Shown: positions 47,090 through 58,400 of the stretch, one piece after another
How positions within the stretch are numbered: the first letter of the stretch is position 1
How the letters are laid out: every line of letters begins with the position of its first letter
Assembly: GCA_015143295.1 (NCBI GenBank)
Contig: CM026568.1
Span: 29,520,441 to 29,584,440, forward strand
Source: Tetracentron sinense
Lineage: Eukaryota > Streptophyta > Magnoliopsida > Trochodendrales > Trochodendraceae
Direction of reading: 5' to 3'
DNA: 64,000 nucleotides
The notes under the pieces: model-generated
What the model was told of the DNA's origin: nothing
Database searches by the model: none
The model's input: the letters and a program-made list of their open reading frames with translations, nothing else
Made by a program: the position numbers and the translations under genes

Positions 47090-48120
47090 GCGCTGATAAA
47101 GAAGCACTTCTATCCTATTGGGTATGAGGAAGATCATGGGGTAACATGGCAATATCCTCGACTGAGATATGATCAAGCTGAGCAGCAGTATACCACTGAG
47201 TTCCACAAGAAGGTAATCGTCTTAGGGATCTCCTGACGAGTATGCGATCCTAATGAAATATCAAGATAGCTTGCTCAAGTATAATAGTGAGGAACTAAAG
47301 CTCTCCAACATCGATAGTATTGATGAGGCTAACATGAAAGCAATGACTATCGAGGAGAAGAACAAGAGGCATGGCACAAGGTAGTGGAAAGGACAAGTTT
47401 CAGAACCAGTGCAAGGCTGACGGTGTAAGAAAGTGGAAGTCTGATGAGAAGCAGGTGAACAAGACCCTGAAAAACTATTGTAATCACTCGAAAGACAGCA
47501 GTCACTTAAAGGAGAAATGTTTTTTTACCGGAATATGATCATGCACTAAAAGGGAGAAAGATACAAAGGAGTTCACCGATTAGTGAACTCGAGCAAAAAC
47601 AGAAAATTAACAAGGGATGAGACTCACCTAAGGAGAAGTGTTGAGTTCTTTAACCAGAATTACACCCAAAAAATAAGGACAACCATAAAGGGAAGAGGAA
47701 AAGGATCCTCGACGCAACTGGTGTGGAAAAGAACATTTAATGAAAGAGTCTGATGAGAAGCTCACACTTATGGCTAGTTCTACCAATCCCATGGCTGACT
47801 CAGAAGAAATGGATGAACTTTAATTTGAAGGACTAGGAGAAGAAACACATCAAATATGCTATTGTGGATCCCAGAAGTCGGAAAAAAACTAATTTCCGAG
47901 AGTGTTGAAAAGCTAGATTTAGGGAACACCACTCATCCTGTCATCCATGCCCATATACCCATAGGGTGGATTCAAAAAGGAAGTGGAATTGAGGAACACT
48001 TGTTAGTGTACCTTTAAGTTCACCATCAATGACAAGTATATCAATGAGGTAACCTTTGAAATTGTTCTTTAAATTTTTGTCAAACTATTTTTGGCAGCAC
48101 AGATCTATTTAACCGGATAA
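47090..48120 (+). pseudogene. Ty3/gypsy-like gag fragment with zinc knuckle, decayed
   Basis: Frames contain KYNSELKLSNIDSIDEANMK with MTIEEKNKRHG (about 47279-47370), then CNHSKDSSHLKEKCF (about 47483-47525) and HPKNKD-like wording (about 47665). This order of capsid end, CCHC knuckle and basic stretch fits a gag. Stops and frame changes are frequent. Confidence 0.5.
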
Positions 48121-48539
48121 GAATGCAGTGTTTTACAGACAGGTGTGAAAATACCAGTTTAACAAGGCAAGGAGTTCATGATCAACACAACGAAACACGC
48201 GAAACAATTTCCAATATTCCCACTACCTAAGGGGAAGGGGATGGTGGATGCGTGTGGAAAGCATGTTTTGTTGTTGTTGAGGCCTAATGTCACAATAATT
48301 CTAAACCTATTAATGTATATAGAAGAAGAAAATCTTAAGAAACCTAAGATTGTTCTAGGAGCTTGTAGAATAGAATACAAGACTCCAAAATTCTATGGAA
48401 TTGTATAAAAGGAGATATACGTAGGTTGTATCTACAGAACTCTATGAATATCCCTTGGAAATTCCATAGAAAAACTTTTATAGAATAAGAAAATATTCTA
48501 GACGTCTAGAATATTCCTAAGTTGTGCATTCCCTTGCAC

Positions 48540-50640
48540 TCTCCTTTTGTGTTCGAGTAGCTTAAAATCTATCTTGAATAAGGCTTACTCGTTTACAAAG
48601 GGTAGCTAGTACGAGTGCAGACAGTCTCAAGACTAAGGGAGTTCTAGGGCTGTGAGACAAGTGGGTATAAAAGCAAGGTCACAACAGATGATGCAACTCT
48701 CTTGGGATCAAGGGACGCTATGTCGAAGAGTATAAATGAACAAGTGAGGATGTCAAAGGCAACACTAGCCACAACAATCCAAACGTCGACACGCCATAAG
48801 AGGAGCAAGTCCAAGGACATCTATGTTGCTGCACGGATTGCTACGTTAGCACTTGCAATTGCCAATGGACGAGATTGGTTTGAGGAAATTGGCTTGTGCA
48901 TAGAGGGCTTCGCGGACGGGCTTGGGGAACTCAACAGGGAATTGTAGAGTACCTTGAACACAATGTCGGTCTCTCAACAACAAGAAAAGATGCCTTATAG
49001 GCCAAAATGTTTGAGACACTATTGTAAGCCCAAGTGGAGGAGATGGGAGGTAATTGGGACTCATGGAAGAAAGCCATGGCCAACAGGGGAGAAGCCACTC
49101 AAGAAGAATCCAAAATACAGACTCATGAGCACAAGACATACAACGCTTAAGGAAGACAACTATACAAGTGAATTTGACAACTTTCAATGGAAAATGGAGC
49201 AACATTTTAAGGCGATCTCACTCAAGGATGATAAGATCAAAGTACGAAGCGCAACAATGTACCTCAATAACATGGTTATCCAAAGGTGGTGCCTGAGACA
49301 CGCCGACATGGAGTGAGGCACATGCGCCATTGAGATGTGGAATGAATATGAGATATCAAGAAGAGATTCTACCTATAGGACATGGATTACTTGGCAAGAA
49401 AGAACCTGAAGCACCTGAAGCACACGGGGTCACTAAGAAACTATGTCAAAGAGTTTTTGACCGTGATGTCGGAGATATCAAACATGATATAATGATTAGT
49501 TTGTTAACTTCATGGATGGTCTCTAGAACTAGGCCGAGCACCAATTAAAATGGAGTGGTATTTAAGACCTTGTAACTATCATGGAGGGAGCAAAATAATT
49601 GGCTGAATTAATGAAAAGCAATTCTTTGAAGCCAAGATCCACGAGGGGTGAGTGTGGCAAAGGTGGGGGAGAGAACAGTTCAAGCCACAAGGAAGCCTCG
49701 TATAAGGATTAAATGGAAACAAAGAGTGAAAACAAAGGAAAGGGTTTGTACATGCTGAGAAACTTTCAGTTTCATCTGTGATGGTAACCGTCGGGCTACA
49801 GAGTGCCCAAAGAGAAAGGCTCTAAACGCCCTTGCTACCAAGTTGGATGAGAGTGAAGGTAATGAAGAGCTGAAGATGGGATCACTACAACTTCTCAACA
49901 TTGTGATAAAGAAAGAGACGTATAGGCTCTCGAGCATGGGGCATACGCACGTGGATGGATGCACGTATCAAAGAGAAGCCCATGCGTGTTTTGGTAGAAT
50001 GGGAGGCTAATGGCTATTCACGTCTTTGTCTCAACGGATGAGGAAATGAGATTGGGTTTGAAGACAGCTAAAGAGACATGTTGGCTCAACTCCAAAGTCA
50101 AAGCCAAACCCATCCATGGTGTGGCTCAGGGAGTTGAGTTACACATTAGCAGTTGGAGGAGGATATTGGACTTATCAGCGGTCCCAATGGATGATTACCA
50201 AGTAATATTAGGGTTGGAGTTCCTGTGTAGGGTAAAGACAATACTAATGCCCTTTTATGAAGTCCTTGTACATCCTGAACAACGGATCTCCATGCATGGT
50301 CTCAATGGAGCGAAGGGGACCAAGGTAAGTCAAACCATGTTATCTGCTTTACAGCTCACTGAGGGTAGGCAAGAAAAGTAAGAGGTTGCATGCACCTACC
50401 TTGGTCATAAAGATAGAGGAGATAAAGAGGTGGATTCAAAACTCCTAAAAAAGAGTTATCAAGCCAAGTGGGTCACTTTTCATTTTGGTACCTAAGAAGG
50501 ACGGTAATTGGAGGCTTTATATTAATTATAGGAACCTAAATAATATAACGATTGTAAAGCATTATCCCTACCAAGGATCAATGATTTATTGGACTAGTAA
50601 CAGCCTTACAGACACAGTCACCAAGTACGAGTATGGGTTT
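48540..50640 (+). pseudogene. Ty3/gypsy gag-protease-RT 5' part, decayed
   Basis: A plus-strand retrotransposon remnant. An ATG frame starts at 48702. A capsid segment with EFDNFQWKMEQHFKAISLKD and RWCLRHADME lies at about 49165-49316. A knuckle-like FICDGNRRATECPKRKALNA lies at about 49770-49830. The protease flank has VFVSTDEEMRLGLKT, PIHGVAQGVELHI and MDDYQVILGLEFL (about 50022-50225). Then comes the RT start, with LVPKKDGNWRLYINYRNLNN (about 50480-50540). The protease catalytic DTGA is not readable. The remnant ends within the RT; integrase is absent. There are many stops and shifts. Confidence 0.75.
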
Positions 50641-51299
50641 TAAACAACAATGATCCGTTCAGGAAGTACAAATTTTATATGATAAAAACACGGGAAAAGT
50701 ATGAGAAATTTTTTAAAATAATTAATAATTATAAATAAATAAGAAACATGATACAAACTACTAACAATCATTTAAAGTCATCATTCAACAAAAGAATTGC
50801 AATTATATAGCCCTCAAAATATCACCATTCAACCATTTTAACAAATGGATATCATCATTCAACATTAAAAAAGTACAATATCATCATCCTATAAACTAGA
50901 ACCCCATAATATTCAAACGCTGACATAAAATTTCAACCCTCACATAATCTTCAAAGTTCAAACTCTAACATAAAATTCAATAATATCTTAACCATTTTGC
51001 AAACCATATCATAAGATTCAAATAAGTACATGAGAATGAGAGAGAAACCCTAGAATTTTAAATTTTTTTGGAAGGAAGGATGGAAAGGATAAAAATAATG
51101 GATCGCCGTTTGAAATAGTGACCCTATAAAACTTTTTTTTTAAAATATGCTTTTTGTATGCGTTATGAGTTTAATATAGAAAACGTGTTTTATACAAGTA
51201 TCACCAACTTAATACGACATAAGTAAACCATTTAAAACAACGACCCCCACCCCCAAAAAAAGAAATTAACGCATATAAAGCATTTTTTGGTAGCAGAGG
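50641..51299. other. AT-rich intergenic, nothing recognised
   Basis: Repeated CATCATTCAACA-like words (50770-50880). No gene. Confidence 0.4.
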
Positions 51300-51965
51300 C
51301 TGTGGCGGAGCCAAGAAGTTTTCATTGGGGGGCCGAAATACATGTATAAAAAAACTAATGGATTTGAGGGCATGGAGCTTGGGGGTTTGGGGGCATAGTC
51401 CCCGAGAAAAAATTTTGGGATGCTTAGTTTTCTTGAGATTTTTTTCCGGTTATGCCCTTGAGGTTGCCACATGTCCTTATTGATAGCCTTTAACTGTGGT
51501 TAAGATTCACCCATCAATCCTTGGTTTTCTTAAAAAAATATATCAAAAAAATTTTGAAAACTAGTTAAAATTCACTAACTCCTAAGGTTAAAAAAATTTC
51601 TATATTTTTTTCTAAAAACCAAGGATAAGTAGGTGAACCATAAGAGTGGGTGAATTTTAACCATAGTTAAGGGGTGTCTACAGGGACATGTGGCGACCTC
51701 AAGGGCATAACCAGACTCCAAGGAGGTTACAACTTGCCGAGTAGACTTAGTTAGGCACTAAAGATACACAACATTTGGGGGGCCCACTATCTTGATGACA
51801 AAAAAATTGGGGGGGGGGGCCACCATATGTATAAGACAAAAAAATTTGGGGGGGCAACGATACGGATTAAATTTTTTTTTAAAATTGAGGGGCCCACTAT
51901 TTAATACCACCCCATGTAGAGAATTACAAAAATTTTGGGAGTGGGCTGAGGTTCCAGGCATGGTT
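51300..51965. mobile_element. Compound repeat element, copy 1 (with internal MITE)
   Basis: The left part TGGCGGAGCCAAGAAGTTTT, CATTGGGGGGCCGAAATACA and the right part with GAGGGGCCCACTATTT are G-rich ends. In the middle, 51449-51712, is a perfect-ended MITE. The same arrangement occurs in the opposite orientation at 57236-57803, so the outer element and MITE moved together or the MITE is part of it. Confidence 0.6.
51449..51712. mobile_element. MITE, 264 bp
   Basis: Left end GGTTATGCCCTTGAGGTTGC, right end in reverse complement GGTTATGCCCTTGAGGTCGC, continuing CACATGTCC and a TTAACTRTGGTTAA block. No coding. Related pieces lie near 6545-6760, 25120-25260 and 57395-57650. Confidence 0.75.
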
Positions 51966-52947
51966 TAGAACTTAGACCAAATTATTGTTAATTTGGGATC
52001 AGCAAAATTTTAACTTAAGGTATTCATTATTTTACAAAACAACTTGTTGAAATTCTCAATAATTCGCAAAATAACGCATAATTCGCAAGAAATTGAGATA
52101 ATCTTAAGTATAAAAGTGCCAAAGTTTCAAGTCTATTGAAAAATCGACATTTCGGCAACAAACTTTGGGATTTTGATTTTCCCTCCATTTTCAAAGAGAA
52201 TAAAGCGGCTTGATGAAAATCAACCCAAATGAGTAGAGAATACACATTAAAACTTCTGGGAGAATTTTTTTAAATGATATGTGCAGCCTTGCATGGATGC
52301 AAATGTGACCACGAACCTTATCCACTGATAGGAGTCCTGCTGCATGTTTCAACGGATGAGTAACAAGGCTATGTTCAGGAGTAAACAGCCATGTCCCGTG
52401 GTCTAATGAGTTGGGCCCAGTATTGTGACTATGTACAGAACCAATACTATCGGTGTCATGATCAGGATAGGGAGGATTTCGAGCCTCTACACAACTCAAT
52501 GTCATAATGATATGGCAGCATTTCTTATGAGGTACCACCTATGTACATGTACTTGTTGAGTGTTATCCATTTGAATTTATATTTCTTTATTGAAGTATTG
52601 GGATGTATTAAACTGTTTTAATCTGTGAATTTCATCCTCAATTTGGTAATAACTAGTTGGGGATATCTTCAAAATATCCAATGATTATTTCTCAATACCG
52701 TTCAGTTGAAAGCCAAGCGAACATTTCCTATGTAATCTCGTAGATTTTGTTGTATTTGTATATATGTCATATTGATTCATGAAATACTATGCACTACTGC
52801 AGACACATCTTTCCTTCGTTCCAAATGCATCTTTTATGTTATGTAGTTTTTTTTAGTCTTTTTTATCCCTAAGTGTATATCTATGTTTGCTTTAGCATTC
52901 CTTGAAGTTTCAATGAAAAATTTCATGTTCATCTTTTTTTAATTTTT
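51966..52947. other. Nothing recognised
   Basis: AT-rich. The 115-aa antisense frame at 52191-52538 lacks family resemblance. Confidence 0.4.
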
Positions 52948-53373
52948 TTGAATTCCACAAATTATCAACTAAAAACCCATAAGGTGGTGCAAATTTTTGA
53001 TAATTTGGCCGAAATTTTGTTTCCTGAACCTGCCAAGTTCCCGAAAAATCGAATTTTAAAATCTTGGCTACAGGCCCATAGCACGCATGATCTGACTCGC
53101 ATCAAGCGCAAGAGATACGATGAGAAAAGATCGAGACCTTTTTTCGAACGAAAGGAACAGTTAGCTAGCCGAGCAAAGTGGTTCAACAAGGATGAGGGTA
53201 AGCAAGCCTTCCCTCACATTGACTTAAATTTAGCAGGACTTAAAAAATTAAACAGGGGGAGCTATGATCCAGAAGGATCCCGTACATTATTGAGTCAGTC
53301 ACGGTACATCTACATAGAAATGAGCACATCTCCCAAATATGGCATCAGATCAGCTCGTACAATAAATTGTTGA
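52948..53373 (+). other. Open frame of 141 codons, unrecognised
   Basis: Open from 52948 to the stop at 53373 with a basic, charged composition (TRIKRKRYDEKRSRPFFERK, then LASRAKWFNKDEGKQAFPHI). It runs into the start of the right LTR-like segment, so it may be the last part of a retroelement frame. I do not recognise a domain. The left LTR-like segment has no such frame in front. Confidence 0.3.
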
Positions 53374-54150
53374 GAAGATATTGAGTACTATAGGATTGTG
53401 ATAGGCAAGACGACTCGTGAATTGTTCGAGGCCTCAAAAGCTGATTTTAAGATCACTTTCCCTATCAAAAAGACAATCTAACTTAAAAGTTACTATACAT
53501 AGTATGCCACACGAAAATCAAATAAACTGATAGGGAACCATAGCAGGCTAGCAGATAGATCTATATCATGATTCATGGCGACTTCTAACACATGTTATGG
53601 ATATTCCATAACAGCCCAATTTCATACTTTCTATGGACATCTAGGAAGCACGGATACTTTGAAAATGGAAACGTACCCGTATCGCCGTACCGTATCGCCG
53701 TATCGATATGTATCGGATACGGCACTCTAAGGTAAAACTTAGCTGTTTTTCATAATTTCTGCCGTATCGCCATACCCGTATCGTATCGCCGTATCTAAGT
53801 ATCGTCGTACCCATGCTTCCTAGATGGATGTTATGGATATTCCATAACAGCCCGATTTCATACTTTCTATGGACCTACTATTTAGAGTAAGTCTTTTTAC
53901 TACAGTTAGTAATTTACTAATTTTACCTCCACTAGGATTAGGATTCAGATCGTACTAGTGTACATACAGGTCTGGGTTATAATTTGTATGGATTCGGGGA
54001 GAAGCAACGGAGAGACAAAAGCAGTGTGTTTTATAGCCCGATTCGGGAGTTCAATTGTATTCTTGTTCTCTTTTGCGAATTTGAGGAGAATGGATTGGAG
54101 GAAGAGATTTTTCCTCTCTAGATTGGATCGAATAGAACTGCAGCCCTTTT
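53265..54150 (+). repeat. LTR-like segment, right
   Basis: Counterpart of 45593-46520 with the same order of blocks. It contains the foldback insertion at 53639-53828. Confidence 0.4.
53639..53828. mobile_element. Foldback element flanked by 46-bp duplications
   Basis: Ends ATCTAGGAAGCACGG and, inverted, CCATGCTTCCTAGAT. The interior is dense in CGTATCGCCGTA and GTATCGATATG words. It is flanked by 46-bp direct repeats (53593-53638 and 53829-53874, one mismatch) starting TGTTATGGATATTCCATAAC. Confidence 0.7.
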
Positions 54151-55433
54151 AGCCCTATTATTTTTCATCTAACTTTCACAATATTCTCTAAGTGGAGCTC
54201 AAACACCATTAACCAATTCCCAATTAGGCAGGCTATCAAAGGTATTTGTTCAAATACAATTCATTATTTTCCATATGCAACATTGTCTATTTCGTCACCA
54301 AACTTATGGTTCAACATGGGAAGACACCGCTTGGAAGACATGAATCAAAAGATGGAATGCAGCACCTCACACAATTTAACTCTTGCTTTATTTTTAATGG
54401 ACAGAGTTAGTAGAAATCGAACAAGGATGATAAAAGGGTGAAAGGCAGAAGTACAGTTAGGATCCAGATTTTTTTAAATAATTTCTACGTAGAATTTGCA
54501 CAAGTCCAACCTGCTGAATCCAATTATTTAATTATTGGGAAAAATAGAATTTTAAAAACAGAGATCAGAATCGTTATTTCCCAGGAGAGCGTGCACTGCA
54601 AGTATTTAATGTCCAATTCTACAAACTTTTCATTGTTCAAGACACAGTAGCACCCAAGGAAGTTGAAGCAACAAACAGCCTAGATTTGTTAATTGTTTTT
54701 CTTAAACCAATTGGAAGTTTATGGAGTTCAAATTTGGCAGCTATAGCCTAGATCATTAGGTAATTTCATGGTCTTACCACGGGTAGAGTATGGTGATGGA
54801 TTCCCTTAAATATCATGTTGCAGAAACACCTCACACATAAAAGACCTGGTCTTGGATGTTTAATGCTCAATTTTTGGTCACCTAAATAAATTGCCTGCAC
54901 CACTTCAAGCATCATCATCAATGCTTTATCCCAAATATTTGGGGTTGGCAACACAAATCGAGCGCCACCATTCCTATTCAATTAAAATTCATAACCTCGG
55001 TGTGCACCACTTCAACCATTCAATCACAGAATCCCATTTGTTCTGTAACTTTGCATATCACAGTAGATTATTCATTCAGGACCTGATACTAAACCTTAAA
55101 AAAATCCTCAGGCAAGTCCCTTCTCAGTGCACCATTATTTAACATCATATGAAAGACCAAAATGTCAGCCAATATGTAGCAAAATGAAAGCATCACTAAA
55201 AAAAGCAAAAGTCAACAACAAGCTTCATTAACGCCAAAATATAGTATACACTGATAAGATAAGAGCGTGAATAAAGTCGCAGAGCTGTTTTTTTCTTCTG
55301 AAATTAAATTTGTGTACAAGTGGCATAGTCAGCCATCATAACACATACCTCAAGGCGCCAATGGTCACATTTACGTGGATCCAAAAACACCTTAACACTT
55401 CCCCAGCAGCCAGGCAACAGAAAGGAGAAACAT
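54151..55433. other. LSM12 3' flank, with a repeat fragment
   Basis: At about 54910-54950 the minus strand reads GCCAACCCCAAATATTTGGG, ATAAAGCATTGATGATGATG, like the widespread plant SINE/LINE tail with a GGGACTAAGGCTTTG motif. The part next to 55433 should be the LSM12 3' untranslated region. No gene otherwise. Confidence 0.4.
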
Positions 55434-58400
55434 TCACTGGCCAGGACCACGAACATGCAACCTCTTCCTTTCAAACTCGAGCTGCATATAGACAAAAAAG
55501 AAATGGGAAAAATTAAATAAATTCCCTCATCAAAATTTCACTTGCGTCAAAAAAGTACTGTATCACTTCATTGTCGATATGCCTTACCACTTTCTTCACC
55601 CGGTCATTGGCAGCTGGAGTTCCTCCACTAACATTTTCAGCAAGGTATGGACTGCTAACACGCACTTCATTCATCACGACTATAACAGTCTTGTCCCAGC
55701 GAACTGGAAGCCTGAACATAGAGGATAATAGAACAGGGATTGCTCACCAAGAAAATGTGCATTTGATAGCAACAATGTAACCTAACTCTAAAGGGATATT
55801 ACATGGACTAATCATAGCCGATACTATATCATATATTTTGATTCTGGAAGAAACTTCAACCTATTAGAAAATGATGAATGGTATATAAAGAAGAAACAAT
55901 TGTACACCACCACTCATGAAGATCAAATATGCATTATTATTGGTGCTCCAAAGAGTGTGAGGTGCATAGTCACCAACTCAGAGTACAGGAATATTCAGCT
56001 AAGGAAAAATTTGGCAAAATCCAGAAAAATCGAAAAAAAATGTCGGAAAAAAAAAAAAATAAGATTGCTAATTATGAAAAATTATAAACAAATATATTTA
56101 TTTTCATACATTAAACATTTATTTGCGACTTTTCCAAAAAGTCGTGAATAACTAGCATTTAATTTGCATAATTCGCTGCTTTTACAAAAAAAATCATAAA
56201 TTTTTCAAAAAGCCGTCAATTAATTTTTTGACAAAAAACACGCGAAATATTCACGAATTTTTGAAAAAGAAAAAAAAAGGCAAAACTTTCTTCCTATGGC
56301 AAAGTAAATAAATATAACTAATTACACAAAGATCAAACATCTAATGGAATAGATACATAAATTTACATGGTCCCTCCTCCCTTCTCAACGCCCGTGCAAC
56401 GGTGCAAGAACTCACCATGATTCCACTTCAACCTTAATCCATGAAAACAGGCCTAAACATTATGAGACCTTGAAAGAGGTGACTTCTAACTCAATAGGGT
56501 CAACCTTGCCTATAGGCTATAACCATACTCAAATGAGGGTTGGGTTCGGGCATTAGGCAACCCAACTCAACCTGAGCCGGATGATGTATATAATGTCTTA
56601 TATGTATATTACATTTTCAGTGTGTGTATATATTTCATAAAGAAATAACTAATAAAGGTGCTTGGTTAAATGGTATAAGTATTCTATTCTCAATAAGCAT
56701 AAGAAGATGAGGATACAAGTCTCAAAGTTTCCCCTTTACCAAATTTAACTGACCTAACATGGCCTAACTCGAGTCGACCAACCTAACCCAACTCAACCCG
56801 GGATGGGCTAGGATCATGGTTTAAAAAATCGCCAAAACCGTTACGTATCCCCCGATATGTAATGGTTTCGGTTGCCCCCGTTACCCAATACCGTACCTTT
56901 ACACAGTTTTTCCGAAAAAATACATATTCCCTGAAACCATTACGTATCAGGCGATACGCCCGATACGCAATGGTTTCGGTCGTAGGACTTGTTCGCGATT
57001 CTAACGTTATAAAGGGTTCCGAAAATCCCTAAACTTATTCTAAAACTTCGCCCGATACGTAACAGTCTCGGTCGTAGGACTCGTTCGCGATTCTAACGTT
57101 ATAAAGAGTTCTAAAAATCCTTAAACTCATTCCAAAACCTCATCTTTGCTTCATCTCTTCTTCTCTACATATTCTTACCCTTTTTTCCTAAAATCCGTTT
57201 TTTTTTTGTAGATTAACAACTTGATAAGGTGGGAGCAGGGACAGAGCCAGGGGGAAAATTTTTGGAATTCCTTACTGTTTTGCTAAGAAATAGTGGGCCC
57301 CCCCAAAATTTTTAATTTTTTTTACTATACTTGCCCCCCCCCCCTTTTTCCTATACTTGCCCCCCCCCCCCCCCCACCCTCCAATGGACCTTTAAGCCCT
57401 TTAGGTCGTCACATGTCTCTATTGAGCACCCCCTAACTATGGTTAAAAATCACTTAGTCTTAGAGTTCACCTACTTATCCTTGGTTTTTAAAAAAATTAG
57501 ATTTTTTTAACCTTAGGAGTTAGTGAATTTTAACTATGGTTTGAAAATTTTGATATTTTTTTAATAAACCAAGGATATGTGGGTGAATCTTAACCACAGT
57601 AAGGGTATCGATAGGGACACGTGGTGACCTCAAGGACATTACTAGAAAAAAATTCTCAAAATAAAAAAATTATCCCAAAAAAAAATTTCTCGGGGGCAAA
57701 CCCCCAAGTTCCATACTTACAAATCCTATAGTTTTTTTCTACATGTATTTCGACCCCCCCCCCCCCCCCCCCCCCCAATGAAAATTTCCTAGCTCCACCC
57801 CTGGGTGGGAGAAAGAGGTGAAATAAAGAGAGTTTCTTTGCTCTTCTTTTAAAGAAAAAAGACCTTGTATGCTTGAGGGTTTTTCCCAAGTGTGAGAAAG
57901 AAGACATTGAAGGTATTTCTACCTTATAATGCTTGTAATCTTCCTTGAAAATAAAGCAAGTATTGGCATTGTTCTCTCGTGGATGTAGGTCGCATATTAT
58001 GGCCGAACCACGTAAGGATCTTGTGTCCCTTTCTTGTTTTGATTCTTTTTTACTTTACGTTCACGGCGTCTTGCTTTTAATAAGATTTATTGCCTATCGA
58101 TTAAACACCTCATAGCAAAAAATGATGCAGAATTTTATTTTACTTATTTAGTGTTTGATAAAATGCTCCAAATGTAGAAAACCCCATAACAAAGTAGCAT
58201 CAGAGCCTTGGTTTGTTGTTTCATTGTATTTGTGAAGAAAGGGTTTTTTTTTATTTTTGATGTTTTGATACTTTGTTCACTACATTTTGCAAATGGAGAA
58301 TGCAATGGAGTTTGAGAAGCTAAATGAGAGTAATGGCCAATATGGAAAATCATGATGGAGGTTTATCTTGTCAGTAAAGAGTTGGACCAGTCGCTTAAGA

